Assembly: GCA_023386865.1 (NCBI GenBank)
Contig: JAEWIV010000495.1
Span: 1 to 13,799, forward strand
Length of the DNA stretch: 13,799 nucleotides
Direction of reading: 5' to 3'
From: Pseudomonadota bacterium
GTDB lineage: Bacteria; Pseudomonadota; Alphaproteobacteria; Reyranellales; Reyranellaceae
In this document: positions 7,781-13,799 of the stretch, one piece after another
Layout: every line of letters starts with the position of its first letter
How positions within the stretch are numbered: the stretch's first letter is position 1
Made by a program: the position numbers and the translations under genes
The notes under the pieces: model-generated
What the model was told of the DNA's origin: nothing
What the model saw: only the letters and a program-made list of their open reading frames with translations
Database searches by the model: none

Positions 7781-8776
7781 GTGGGAAGAACCGATCGGCC
7801 GCCAAAATGGATCAAGCCGCAGCTGACGCGGCTTGTCGATGAAGCCCCGTCTGGCGACGGCTGGTGCCACGAGATCAAGTACGATGGCTACCGCATGCAC
7901 GCCCGCATCGACGGCAAGGACATCAAGCTGCTCACTCGCACCGGCTTGGATTGGTCACATCGATACCGCCGCACCATCGAGGCGCTCGGCTCGCTGAAAG
8001 TGAAGTCGGCCTACATCGACGGCGAGCTGTGCGCGCTCTACCCCAATGGAGTGCCGTCATTCGGCCGACTGCAGGCCGCAATGGATGAAGGCCGCACGGG
8101 TGAACTCGTCTTGTTCGTCTTCGATCTCCTGTTTCTCGACGGCGTAAGTATCGCGCAACTTCCTCTGATAGAGAGGAAGGAACGGCTGCAACGCCTGTTC
8201 AAAAAGGACATCCAGGGGCTGCGTTACAGCGAGCATGTCACTGGCGACGGGCCTAGTTTCCGAGTCCACGCGTGCAAACTCGGTCTTGAAGGTGTTATCT
8301 CCAAGCGAGTCGACCAACCCTACGCGCCAGGAAACCGTGGGGTATGGGTTAAGTCTAAATGCCTCAACCGGGAGGAGTTCATCGTCGTCGGCTGGACTGA
8401 TCCGACGGGAAGCCGATCACACATCGGCGCTCTGCTGCTGGGCTACTACACTGAAGATGGACGGCTGCACTACGCCGGCCGTGTCGGCACCGGCATCACT
8501 GACCAGGAACTGAAGCGATTGGCGGCTGTCCTGATGCCGCTGCAGGTGCCCAAGATGCCCCTCGCCGTGCCGCCGCCGCGCGACAGCCGCTTCGGCTCGC
8601 CGCTCCAGCTCTCCAAGGTGCATTGGGTGAAGCCAGAGGTAGTCGTCGAGGTGACATACCTCACCTGGACCGAGGACAATCTTCTGAGGCAGGTGTCATA
8701 CCAAGGACAGCGTGAAGACAAGCCGGGTTCGCACGTTATACGGCCGGTGCCGCATCCGCTTCGCGCGAAGGCCTGA
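7781..8776 (+). CDS. ATP-dependent DNA ligase (stand-alone LigD-type ligase domain)
   Basis: A 331-residue ligase that seals DNA nicks using ATP. The nucleotidyltransferase domain shows motif I EIKYDGYR with Lys33 as the AMP-accepting residue, RTG (53-55), motif III DGE (80-82), LFVFDLLFLDG (111-121), motif IV EGVISK (170-175) and motif V WVKSK (189-193). The rest is the OB-fold domain (FIVVGWTDPTGSR, YAGRVGTG, LTWTEDNLLRQ). It matches only the ligase part of LigD: no polymerase or 3'-phosphoesterase domain is attached and no Ku gene is in the window. An in-frame TAA at 7760 forces the start to the GTG at 7781, the only plausible start before motif I; no ribosome site is visible. Rhizobia often carry several such ligases, with a likely role in end joining or repair. 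Confidence 0.94.
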   Translation: MGRTDRPPKWIKPQLTRLVDEAPSGDGWCHEIKYDGYRMHARIDGKDIKLLTRTGLDWSHRYRRTIEALGSLKVKSAYIDGELCALYPNGVPSFGRLQAAMDEGRTGELVLFVFDLLFLDGVSIAQLPLIERKERLQRLFKKDIQGLRYSEHVTGDGPSFRVHACKLGLEGVISKRVDQPYAPGNRGVWVKSKCLNREEFIVVGWTDPTGSRSHIGALLLGYYTEDGRLHYAGRVGTGITDQELKRLAAVLMPLQVPKMPLAVPPPRDSRFGSPLQLSKVHWVKPEVVVEVTYLTWTEDNLLRQVSYQGQREDKPGSHVIRPVPHPLRAKA

Positions 8777-8793
8777 AGGCGACGGACCCGTTC

Positions 8794-9045
8794 CTATTGT
8801 TGTTGTTCGCTGGAAGCAACGCTGCTGTAACGTCGGCGGCCGGCCTCGGTCAAAGACCACTGACGGCCATTCCATTCGATCAGGTCAAGGTGCAAGAGAC
8901 GACGAACGTGCGCTAACTCGAGCTGGTCCCCGCTGCCGAAACCAACCTTGCGAAGCGCGGTTTCTTCATGAGGGCTGAGCGGCGCGCGCATACTTTTGCG
9001 CCGAATCACGGCCGCCCCGTGCAAAGTGCGCTCGTCTGATCCCAT
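8794..9045 (-). CDS. Small hypothetical protein, possible winged-helix fold
   Basis: An 83-residue protein with a strong Shine-Dalgarno sequence (GAGGGGG, 9051-9057) five bases before its ATG. The core (LSPHEETALRKVGFGSGDQLELAHVRRLLHLDLIEW, then GRQWSLTEAGRRRY) has the helix-helix-wing pattern of small winged-helix proteins (LxxLDLIEW followed by LTEAGRRR), as in ArsR/MarR-like or plasmid-type regulators. That reading is inference from pattern, and the family is not recognised by name. The C-terminus is Ser/Gln-rich (SSVASSEQQQ). It converges with the ligase, with only 17 bases between the stops. Confidence 0.75.
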   Translation of the reverse strand: MGSDERTLHGAAVIRRKSMRAPLSPHEETALRKVGFGSGDQLELAHVRRLLHLDLIEWNGRQWSLTEAGRRRYSSVASSEQQQ

Positions 9046-9617
9046 GGGATCCCCCTCAAAAGTCTGAGCGGGAGCGCAGCATATTTGTGAGATTAGATGT
9101 GGCTGTCTCTCAGTCGTCAGCGCCCGATATTTACGAGCTAACGATATAGCATTTGCCGCTGAAACCTCGCCTGATGCAAGGGAGCGGGCCCCTGTATTTT
9201 CTCGGGTGACGGCACACGAAATAAAAAATGCCTGAAACGGTCCAATGCCTGGACTGCATTATCGCCGCTGACGAAGGAAATGCGCTCAGCACTTAACAAG
9301 CCTCGGCCTTTTGCGGGAGCGCAGCGCACGCCGGCGCAGCGTGATCAGGACCACAGCGCAAGCGCGAACAGCAAGCCCACCGCGTATGCCATCCCAATGG
9401 ATATCCCAACGACGAGCCCCGTCTCGAGCCCGCCCCACGCATTTCGCTGCCTCGGCGTGGAAGGTGCCGATTATCAACGACGAGGATGAGGGGCGGGCGG
9501 CCCCGCTGCTGTGGAGTCTCGGTGCCTAACTCTGTCACGGCCCAACCGCGAACAGTCAGATCACAGGCTCGACATGGCTCTCCAGTTGCCGGAGACGCTC
9601 CGCGACGGTCGTGCGAT
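9046..9617. other. Long intergenic region with no clear gene
   Basis: These 572 bases hold the ribosome site of the 83-residue gene at the left edge. Several open frames on both strands give Arg/Ala/Pro-rich translations and look spurious. An AT-richer patch around 9215-9235 (AAATAAAAAATG) stands out from the high-GC background. The one frame that looks protein-like is the short hydrophobic frame at 9345-9470, listed separately. Confidence 0.45.
9345..9470 (-). pseudogene. Short frame encoding a transmembrane-like segment, possible gene remnant
   Basis: On the minus strand the 41 codons between TAA (9471-9473) and TGA (9345-9347) end in NAWGGLETGL, then VVGISIGMAYAVGLLFALAL and WS. That is a convincing single membrane helix with a Gly/Ala face. 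No ATG, GTG or TTG precedes the helix in this frame; the only ATG lies inside it. It may therefore be the end of a small membrane protein whose 5' part is in another frame (frameshift or sequencing error) or has decayed. It could also be chance. Confidence 0.3.
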
Positions 9618-9848
9618 TCATAACTCAGCGGCGCCATCGCCGCGATCGCCTTGCCCACGCTTTCCGACGGCTTTGGCCTTGCGGCGGCGGTCCTGCGCGA
9701 GTGACCGGCCGACATCCTCGACTTCCCTGAAGGACGTGCCTCGCCGATTTCGGCGCACGTACAGCTTGTTGGTGCCGGTATCTATAAGTTCGCGCTTGGC
9801 GGCCTTGCGGCGTGCTGGTTTCTTCGCCGCCTTCTTCTTCGCTGCCAT
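9618..9848 (-). CDS. Lys/Arg-rich small basic protein
   Basis: A 76-residue, strongly basic soluble protein. The first 18 residues are an Ala/Lys/Arg tract (MAAKKKAAKKPARRKAAK) like a histone H1 tail. Next comes RELIDTGTNKLYVRRNRRGTSF, and the end holds RRRKAKAVGKRGQGDRGDG. I recognise the general pattern (RELIDTG, YVRR, then DVGRSL, DRRRKAK and GQGDRGD) as a small conserved protein of unknown function in rhizobia. Binding to DNA or RNA through the basic tail is inference. The start is secure: an excellent Shine-Dalgarno sequence (GGGAGGTG, 9852-9859) lies just before the ATG, and the longer frame to 9947 is not needed. It follows the protease gene on the same strand after 95 bases but probably has its own signals. 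Confidence 0.85.
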   Translation of the reverse strand: MAAKKKAAKKPARRKAAKRELIDTGTNKLYVRRNRRGTSFREVEDVGRSLAQDRRRKAKAVGKRGQGDRGDGAAEL

Positions 9849-9943
9849 GTTCACCTCCCGTTGATTGAACGGCAACGAAACCGGTGAAAGGACGTGCCGA
9901 CTCCTCCACACTACTCCGCCGCGACAAGAGGAATGACTGACAC

Positions 9944-11383
9944 TCACACTTTCAGCGCCTCCGCTGTCGACGCAAGATCTAGAATCCCATGACCCGTCCG
10001 CTCATCCCATCCGGCCGGTCCGTATGGCTGCTCCGCCTGGTCCCGCAGCACTACCCGAAGGTCCGCTGGAATCACGGCGGAGGGCCGCCACTGCGTGCGA
10101 AGGAGCGCCACGGCGCCGGCCGCCAGTCCGCAGGCGGCGGATGTTCCCGTGTTCGGTCCCGCATCATCCCCATTCTCAAACTGACTCGGCGCGCATAGGT
10201 CCGGCTTGTCGTGGGTCATGTTGTTGATGCCCGGGCCTTGGCCCGAGTATCCGAGCCAGAGCCGGTCGTTGCGCACCGCGCCGACGGTCAGCACTTCGGC
10301 CAGCGCGTTGGCGCCGTTGATGCTGCGGCCTGGTCCAGTAAAGTCCGGGTGGCAACGCGCATTGGGACAGAACTGTCCGCAGTTCCCGGCGGCGAAGATG
10401 ATGTCCACGCGTAGCGCCTCGATCAGCTGCAGGGCAACGGCGACGGGGTGCCCGGGGTTGTCGGCGTATGGGACCTCGGGCGGCTCGAGGCTGGGGTCGA
10501 AGGCTCCCCATGCGTTGCAGATCACCCAGCCAGTGCGGATTGGCTTCGGCTCTAGCAGGCGCAACCAAAAGATGGTTGCCCATACGTGGAATAGGGCTGC
10601 CGTAACGGAGTGAAGGAAGACCGGAAGGTCGGTGATGCCGTCAGGAATTACCGGGCAGTCCAGCAGCCGCACGTTCTGGTTGGCGTTGGCGGCAGCGGCC
10701 GCGACGACGGCGCGGGCGTTGCGCGCCACCATCTCGCCATGGCCGCTGAGAGGGTTGCCAGGTTGCCGAACCGGGCCGCCTGGAACCGCTGGGTCGACTA
10801 GGACGTCCCAGCCCCGAAACCCGGCCGCCGGGAGCAGGGCCGGCGGCAGGCCGGTATCGACGAACACGACGTTGACCCGTTCCGGCCCGGGAAGGCCTTC
10901 CGCGGCAAGCAGAGCCTGCTCCGCACGAATGGTCCGGAGCGCCATGGCGCGATCGCCTACCAGCCCGAAGCCGGCCTCGTCCGGGCACCAATGAGACCAG
11001 CTCTGCTCGGCGTGCTGCGGTGGGCTCACGACGAGGTCGGCGCCGATACTGGCCTGGATTCCAAAGGCGGGATGGACGGCGGCGGCGAGCGCCGCGGCGG
11101 CTGGGGAGCCGCCAGTCATCACGATTCCGCACACCAGCATCCGGCGAAAATCAGCAGGCAAGATGTCGAGCCCTTCGGGGATCGGAGCATTCGAGGGCAG
11201 CGCAACGACCTCGAACTGGGTCGCGGGGTTCGGCTGGCCGAAGCTCGGCGGGCTCGTCACCTTGTCGATCCGCTCCTTCAGCTCAGTCTCGACTTCGGCG
11301 ATATTCCAGCTATCGTAGGCTTGGCGAACTTTCGGCCATTCAGGTACGACCAGAATCAAGCGAGGCTGGTTCGAGTTTGGCAT
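9944..11383 (-). CDS. S8 subtilisin-like serine protease, apparently cytosolic
   Basis: A 479-residue peptidase. The catalytic triad is Asp176 (VVFVDTG), His215 (LSGHGEMVA) and Ser415 (NTGTSAACG), with oxyanion Asn334 (FAAGN). Residues 1 to about 165 form an N-terminal region I do not recognise. It begins MPNSNQPRLILVVPEWP and has no signal peptide, so unlike most subtilases this one probably stays inside the cell unless it leaves by another route. A Cys cluster follows the oxyanion Asn (Cys335, Cys339, Cys344), with more Cys at 397 and 418. I chose the ATG at 11383 because GGGGA lies about seven bases ahead; the same frame stays open to 12184 but is Arg-rich antisense of the cyclase gene. 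It is divergent from the 11734-13506 cyclase, 350 bases away. A role as a processing protease or effector tied to that cyclase is inference. Confidence 0.9.
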   Translation of the reverse strand: MPNSNQPRLILVVPEWPKVRQAYDSWNIAEVETELKERIDKVTSPPSFGQPNPATQFEVVALPSNAPIPEGLDILPADFRRMLVCGIVMTGGSPAAAALAAAVHPAFGIQASIGADLVVSPPQHAEQSWSHWCPDEAGFGLVGDRAMALRTIRAEQALLAAEGLPGPERVNVVFVDTGLPPALLPAAGFRGWDVLVDPAVPGGPVRQPGNPLSGHGEMVARNARAVVAAAAANANQNVRLLDCPVIPDGITDLPVFLHSVTAALFHVWATIFWLRLLEPKPIRTGWVICNAWGAFDPSLEPPEVPYADNPGHPVAVALQLIEALRVDIIFAAGNCGQFCPNARCHPDFTGPGRSINGANALAEVLTVGAVRNDRLWLGYSGQGPGINNMTHDKPDLCAPSQFENGDDAGPNTGTSAACGLAAGAVALLRTQWRPSAVIPADLRVVLRDQAEQPYGPAGWDERTGHGILDLASTAEALKV

Positions 11384-11733
11384 CGGGCTGTCCCCATCGC
11401 TGTGCGGGCCGATGCCGAGAGTGCCCTGACAGCGCCCTAGGCCCGCGATCGTCGAAACACTAGAGCACAATCCGTATGGCTGTAACAGCCGAACGAAATG
11501 TACCCTTCGCGGCAACCGCGCCACTCGATCAGGCAGCGCACCATCGACTGAGATGACCCGCCTTGAGTGGCGGTTTCGACGGCTTGGCAGCGGTTCACTA
11601 AATCGAGAATCCATCTGGCGCCTGTGGAATTCGAGCGCCATGATGTTGTGGAGCCGGTGAGTGGTCGTGACCTGTCCTTCGTCGGGACGACACAAAGGGC
11701 GCGCGACACTGGCTTGATGACCGCGGGGGTGCG
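11384..11733. promoter_or_regulatory. Divergent region between protease and cyclase
   Basis: These 350 bases separate two divergent start codons and should contain both promoters. I see no reliable -35/-10 pair. A small hairpin, CCGCC (11558-11562) / GGCGG (11569-11573) followed by TTT, lies near the middle. A minus-strand open frame of 90 codons (11437-11709) and plus-strand frames give unconvincing, Ser/Arg/Cys-rich translations. GGGGG at 11725-11729 is the likely ribosome site of the cyclase GTG. Confidence 0.45.
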
Positions 11734-13506
11734 GTGGAAAGCTCAGGTGATACCCGTCGAGTTGCCGCGATCGCGTTCGCCGACGTGGTTGGCTATTCGA
11801 CCCTGATGGCCGCCGACGAGCGCGGGACGTACGCGCGCTGGATGTCGCTGCTGCGCGGCGTGATTGAGCCGGAGGTCGAACGGCGGGCGGGACGCATCCT
11901 ACACGTTGCGGGTGACGGAATTCTCCTTGAGTTCCCGAATGTTGACGACACCGTCGCCTGGGCGCGCGCCGTCCAGCGGCGCGTGCGCGCTCGGCTGGAA
12001 GGCCCCGAGATCGCCGATCCGCTGCCGATCGCGCTGCGTATCGCCGTGCATGTCGGGGAAGTGTTCGAGAGCGGTTCCCAAATCTTTGGCGACGCGGTGA
12101 ACTTCGCGGCGCGGCTTCAGACGCACGCTGTGCCCGGCGGCATCGTGATCTCCGAGCGCGCGCGGGAGTCCTTGGGCGACCCAACTAACGCTGCGGAGTT
12201 CCGCGACTTGGGGTATGCCGAGTTGAGCGGCTTCGAGAGGCGCGCACGACTCTTCGGCATCGAGAGCGAGACCGTGCGGATAACGGCGCCGGTGCAAGGG
12301 TCGGCCGGCATGCCGTCGGTCGCGGTGCTACCGCTGCTCGACCAAGGCGGAGATCCGGAACAGGCCCACTTTGCGGATGGCTTCGCCGAGGATGTCGCGA
12401 TGTCGCTCGCCGGCCTCCACGAGCTTTTCGTAGTGTCCGCCGCCTCAAGCGCGATCTTCCGCGGACGCCTGCCGGACCCCCGCGAGGTCGGCCGCGCGCT
12501 CGGCGTGCGTTACGCGCTAATCGGCCGATTGCATCGGATGCGCGACGGGCATGGCATATCGGTGCAGCTGTGCGACACGCGCTCCGGGGCGCAGTTATGG
12601 GGCGAACGCATGCGTCTCAGCGCCGCCGAAGCGATCTTCGACATGCAGGACGAGATCGTTCGCAAGGTTGTGGCAGAGCTCGCGCCCCAAGTACGAGCAG
12701 CGGAGCTGCAGCGGGCTATGCGCAAGCCGCCGGAGAGCCTGACCGCCTACGATCGCATGCTGCGCGCGCTCTACACGATGAGTAGCCCGGATCGCGATAC
12801 GTTTGACCGTGCTCGCGGCTTCCTTACAGAGGCGATCGCCGAACAGCCTGACTTCGCCCTACCCGTCGCCTGGGCGGCGCGCTGGCACAGCGTGCGCATC
12901 GGACGCGGCTGGTCGGCCAATCCGGACGACGACGCAGCAAAGGCGCTGGAACTCGCTACAAACGCCGTGAGCATCGACCGCGCAAATGCGCTTGCGCTCG
13001 CCACGCTCGGCCACATCAACACGATCCTGCGCCGGGACAGCAATGCCGCCCTAGACTGCTTTCGCGACGCGCTCGCGGCCTGTCCGAATCACCCGCTTGT
13101 CTGGACGCTGTCGAGTGCAACGCTGGCGTATCTCGGGCAAGGCGCAGAGGCGGTGCGCCGCGCCGAACAGGGGCTGCGGCTGTCGCCGCACGACCCGATG
13201 CGTTACTCGCAGTTCATGTTCATCGGCATCGCGCACTACGCCAGCGGCAACTTCGAGGAGGCGGTGCGCTGGCAGCGACGCTCGGCGACCGAGAATCCGC
13301 TGCACGGGGCGACGCTGCTTCTACTTGCCGCCGCGCTCGCAGCCAGCGGATCGCGCAAGGAGGCGAACGAGGTAGCTGCGCGCTTTATGGCGCTCCGGCC
13401 CGGTTTCTCGCTCGATGCCTACGCGCGCCGCCGCCTGCCCTTCTTCGATCCAACCTTGCGCGAGGCCTTCACCGTCCATCTTCGGGAGGCCGGCATGCCG
13501 GATTGA
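11734..13506 (+). CDS. Class III cyclase-like protein with TolB-like domain and TPRs, altered purine-specifying residues
   Basis: A 590-residue relative of the three minus-strand cyclases. The cyclase domain (about 8-175) keeps metal Asp17 (FADVVGYS) and Asp61 (AGDG) and transition-state Asn123 and Arg127. At the two purine-specifying positions it has His57 (paralogues: Lys) and Gln116 (paralogues: Asp). Guanylate cyclases use other residues there (typically Glu and Cys), so the product, if any, is open. The TolB-like domain (about 194-310) is more diverged (SVAVLPLLDQGGDPEQ; SAASSAIFRG in place of ARNSSFxxKG), followed by TPR-like repeats (ALDCFRDALAACPN; AVRRAEQGLRLSPHD) and the shared ending REAGMPD. 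The start is the GTG at 11734, with GGGGG (11725-11729) before it. It probably forms an operon with the gene at 13560. Confidence 0.92.
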   Translation: MESSGDTRRVAAIAFADVVGYSTLMAADERGTYARWMSLLRGVIEPEVERRAGRILHVAGDGILLEFPNVDDTVAWARAVQRRVRARLEGPEIADPLPIALRIAVHVGEVFESGSQIFGDAVNFAARLQTHAVPGGIVISERARESLGDPTNAAEFRDLGYAELSGFERRARLFGIESETVRITAPVQGSAGMPSVAVLPLLDQGGDPEQAHFADGFAEDVAMSLAGLHELFVVSAASSAIFRGRLPDPREVGRALGVRYALIGRLHRMRDGHGISVQLCDTRSGAQLWGERMRLSAAEAIFDMQDEIVRKVVAELAPQVRAAELQRAMRKPPESLTAYDRMLRALYTMSSPDRDTFDRARGFLTEAIAEQPDFALPVAWAARWHSVRIGRGWSANPDDDAAKALELATNAVSIDRANALALATLGHINTILRRDSNAALDCFRDALAACPNHPLVWTLSSATLAYLGQGAEAVRRAEQGLRLSPHDPMRYSQFMFIGIAHYASGNFEEAVRWQRRSATENPLHGATLLLLAAALAASGSRKEANEVAARFMALRPGFSLDAYARRRLPFFDPTLREAFTVHLREAGMPD

Positions 13507-13515
13507 AGACGCGAA

Positions 13516-13530
13516 CCGCCGCTGTGGCGG
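13516..13530. repeat. Small hairpin between cyclase and repeat-protein gene
   Basis: CCGCC (13516-13520) and GGCGG (13526-13530) pair around a five-base loop, ten bases after the cyclase stop. There is no T-tract, so it is unlikely to end transcription. The stem matches the one at 11558-11573 upstream of the same cyclase. Confidence 0.35.
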
Positions 13531-13559
13531 CTCGATTACTGCAAATGGGGAGACTGATC

Positions 13560-13799
13560 ATGGTACAGGGTTCGACATTCGGTCCGATGGACGGAGCAGA
13601 TGGCGCGGACGGCGCCGACGGAGCGGAAGGGTTCGAGACGCTGGATGCGCTTGGCGGCGGACGCCGCTCCGTGTTCCGTCCGATCGGGGTCGCGCCGGAA
13701 TTCCAGAAGCGGGTCGGCGAGCCGGATTATCGTGGCCATCGCTGGCCACCGCGGCTGCCGGGAGTCGCGTGGCCCCCCGCGGGCCCCCCCCGGGCCCGG
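13560..13799 (+). CDS. Partial gene, protein with Asp-Gly-Ala repeat (cut by window end)
   Basis: The first 80 codons of a gene that runs off the window. The ATG at 13560 has GGGGAG seven bases ahead and lies 53 bases after the cyclase stop, so the two are probably cotranscribed. After MVQGSTFGPM comes a low-complexity acidic stretch of Asp-Gly-Ala triplets (residues 11-24, bases 13590-13631, the last one Glu for Asp), then FETLDALGGGRRSVFRPIGVAPEFQKRVGEPDYRGHRW. No signal peptide is visible and I do not recognise the family. The last 35 or so bases are runs of C and G that look like poor contig-end sequence, so the final residues are unreliable. It could be a substrate or partner of the neighbouring protease or cyclase, by position only. 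Confidence 0.65.
   Translation, partial: MVQGSTFGPMDGADGADGADGAEGFETLDALGGGRRSVFRPIGVAPEFQKRVGEPDYRGHRWPPRLPGVAWPPAGPPRAR

Noticed and set aside
9138..9329. 63-codon minus-strand frame starting with GTG
   Set aside because: No ribosome site and no recognisable pattern; the translation looks random.
11437..11709. 90-codon minus-strand frame between protease and cyclase
   Set aside because: Cys/Ser/Arg-rich translation without a domain and no good ribosome site. The region is better explained as a divergent promoter region.
11384..12184. Upstream extension of the protease frame by 267 codons on the minus strand
   Set aside because: The extension is mostly Arg/Ser/Pro-rich antisense of the cyclase gene. 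The ATG at 11383 has a ribosome site and starts a protein-like N-terminus.
1..13799. tRNA, rRNA, CRISPR array, insertion sequence
   Set aside because: No cloverleaf-like conserved arms, regularly spaced repeats, transposase motifs or terminal inverted repeats were found on reading both strands.

Overview
The window reads as high-GC chromosomal DNA of an alphaproteobacterium of the Rhizobiales, most likely Bradyrhizobium or Mesorhizobium-like. This is inferred from recognised family types (cyclase/TolB-like/TPR proteins in several copies, a stand-alone LigD-type ATP ligase, a receiver-only response regulator, a Lys-rich small protein ending GQGDRGD), not from a database search. No rRNA, tRNA, CRISPR array or intact insertion sequence was seen.

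Left part (1-1783): a small plus-strand hypothetical protein, about 350 bases with no convincing gene, then on the minus strand an XRE-type HTH regulator and an SDR oxidoreductase.

Centre (1868-7692, minus strand): three full-length paralogous class III cyclases run head to tail, each joined to the next by a 4-base ATGA stop/start overlap, so they are almost certainly one translationally coupled unit. Each has a cyclase domain with the full set of metal, purine-specifying and transition-state residues, a TolB/FlgO-like middle domain and C-terminal TPR-like repeats. A receiver-only response regulator lies upstream on the same strand, separated by 133 bases that contain a perfect 9-bp inverted repeat. 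The SDR and XRE genes lie downstream on the same strand and could be read through.

Right-centre (7781-9848): a GTG-started ATP-dependent DNA ligase on the plus strand, converging on a small minus-strand protein; then about 570 bases with no clear gene, holding one short open frame that encodes a transmembrane-like segment; then a Lys/Arg-rich basic protein.

Right end (9944-13799): a subtilisin-like (S8) protease without a visible signal peptide (minus) is divergent from a fourth cyclase/TolB-like/TPR protein (plus). A cut-off gene with an Asp-Gly-Ala tandem repeat follows 53 bases behind the cyclase. The fourth cyclase keeps its metal and transition-state residues, but His and Gln stand where its three paralogues have the purine-specifying Lys and Asp. 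This protease / odd cyclase / repeat-protein group is the best candidate for an undescribed system in the window.
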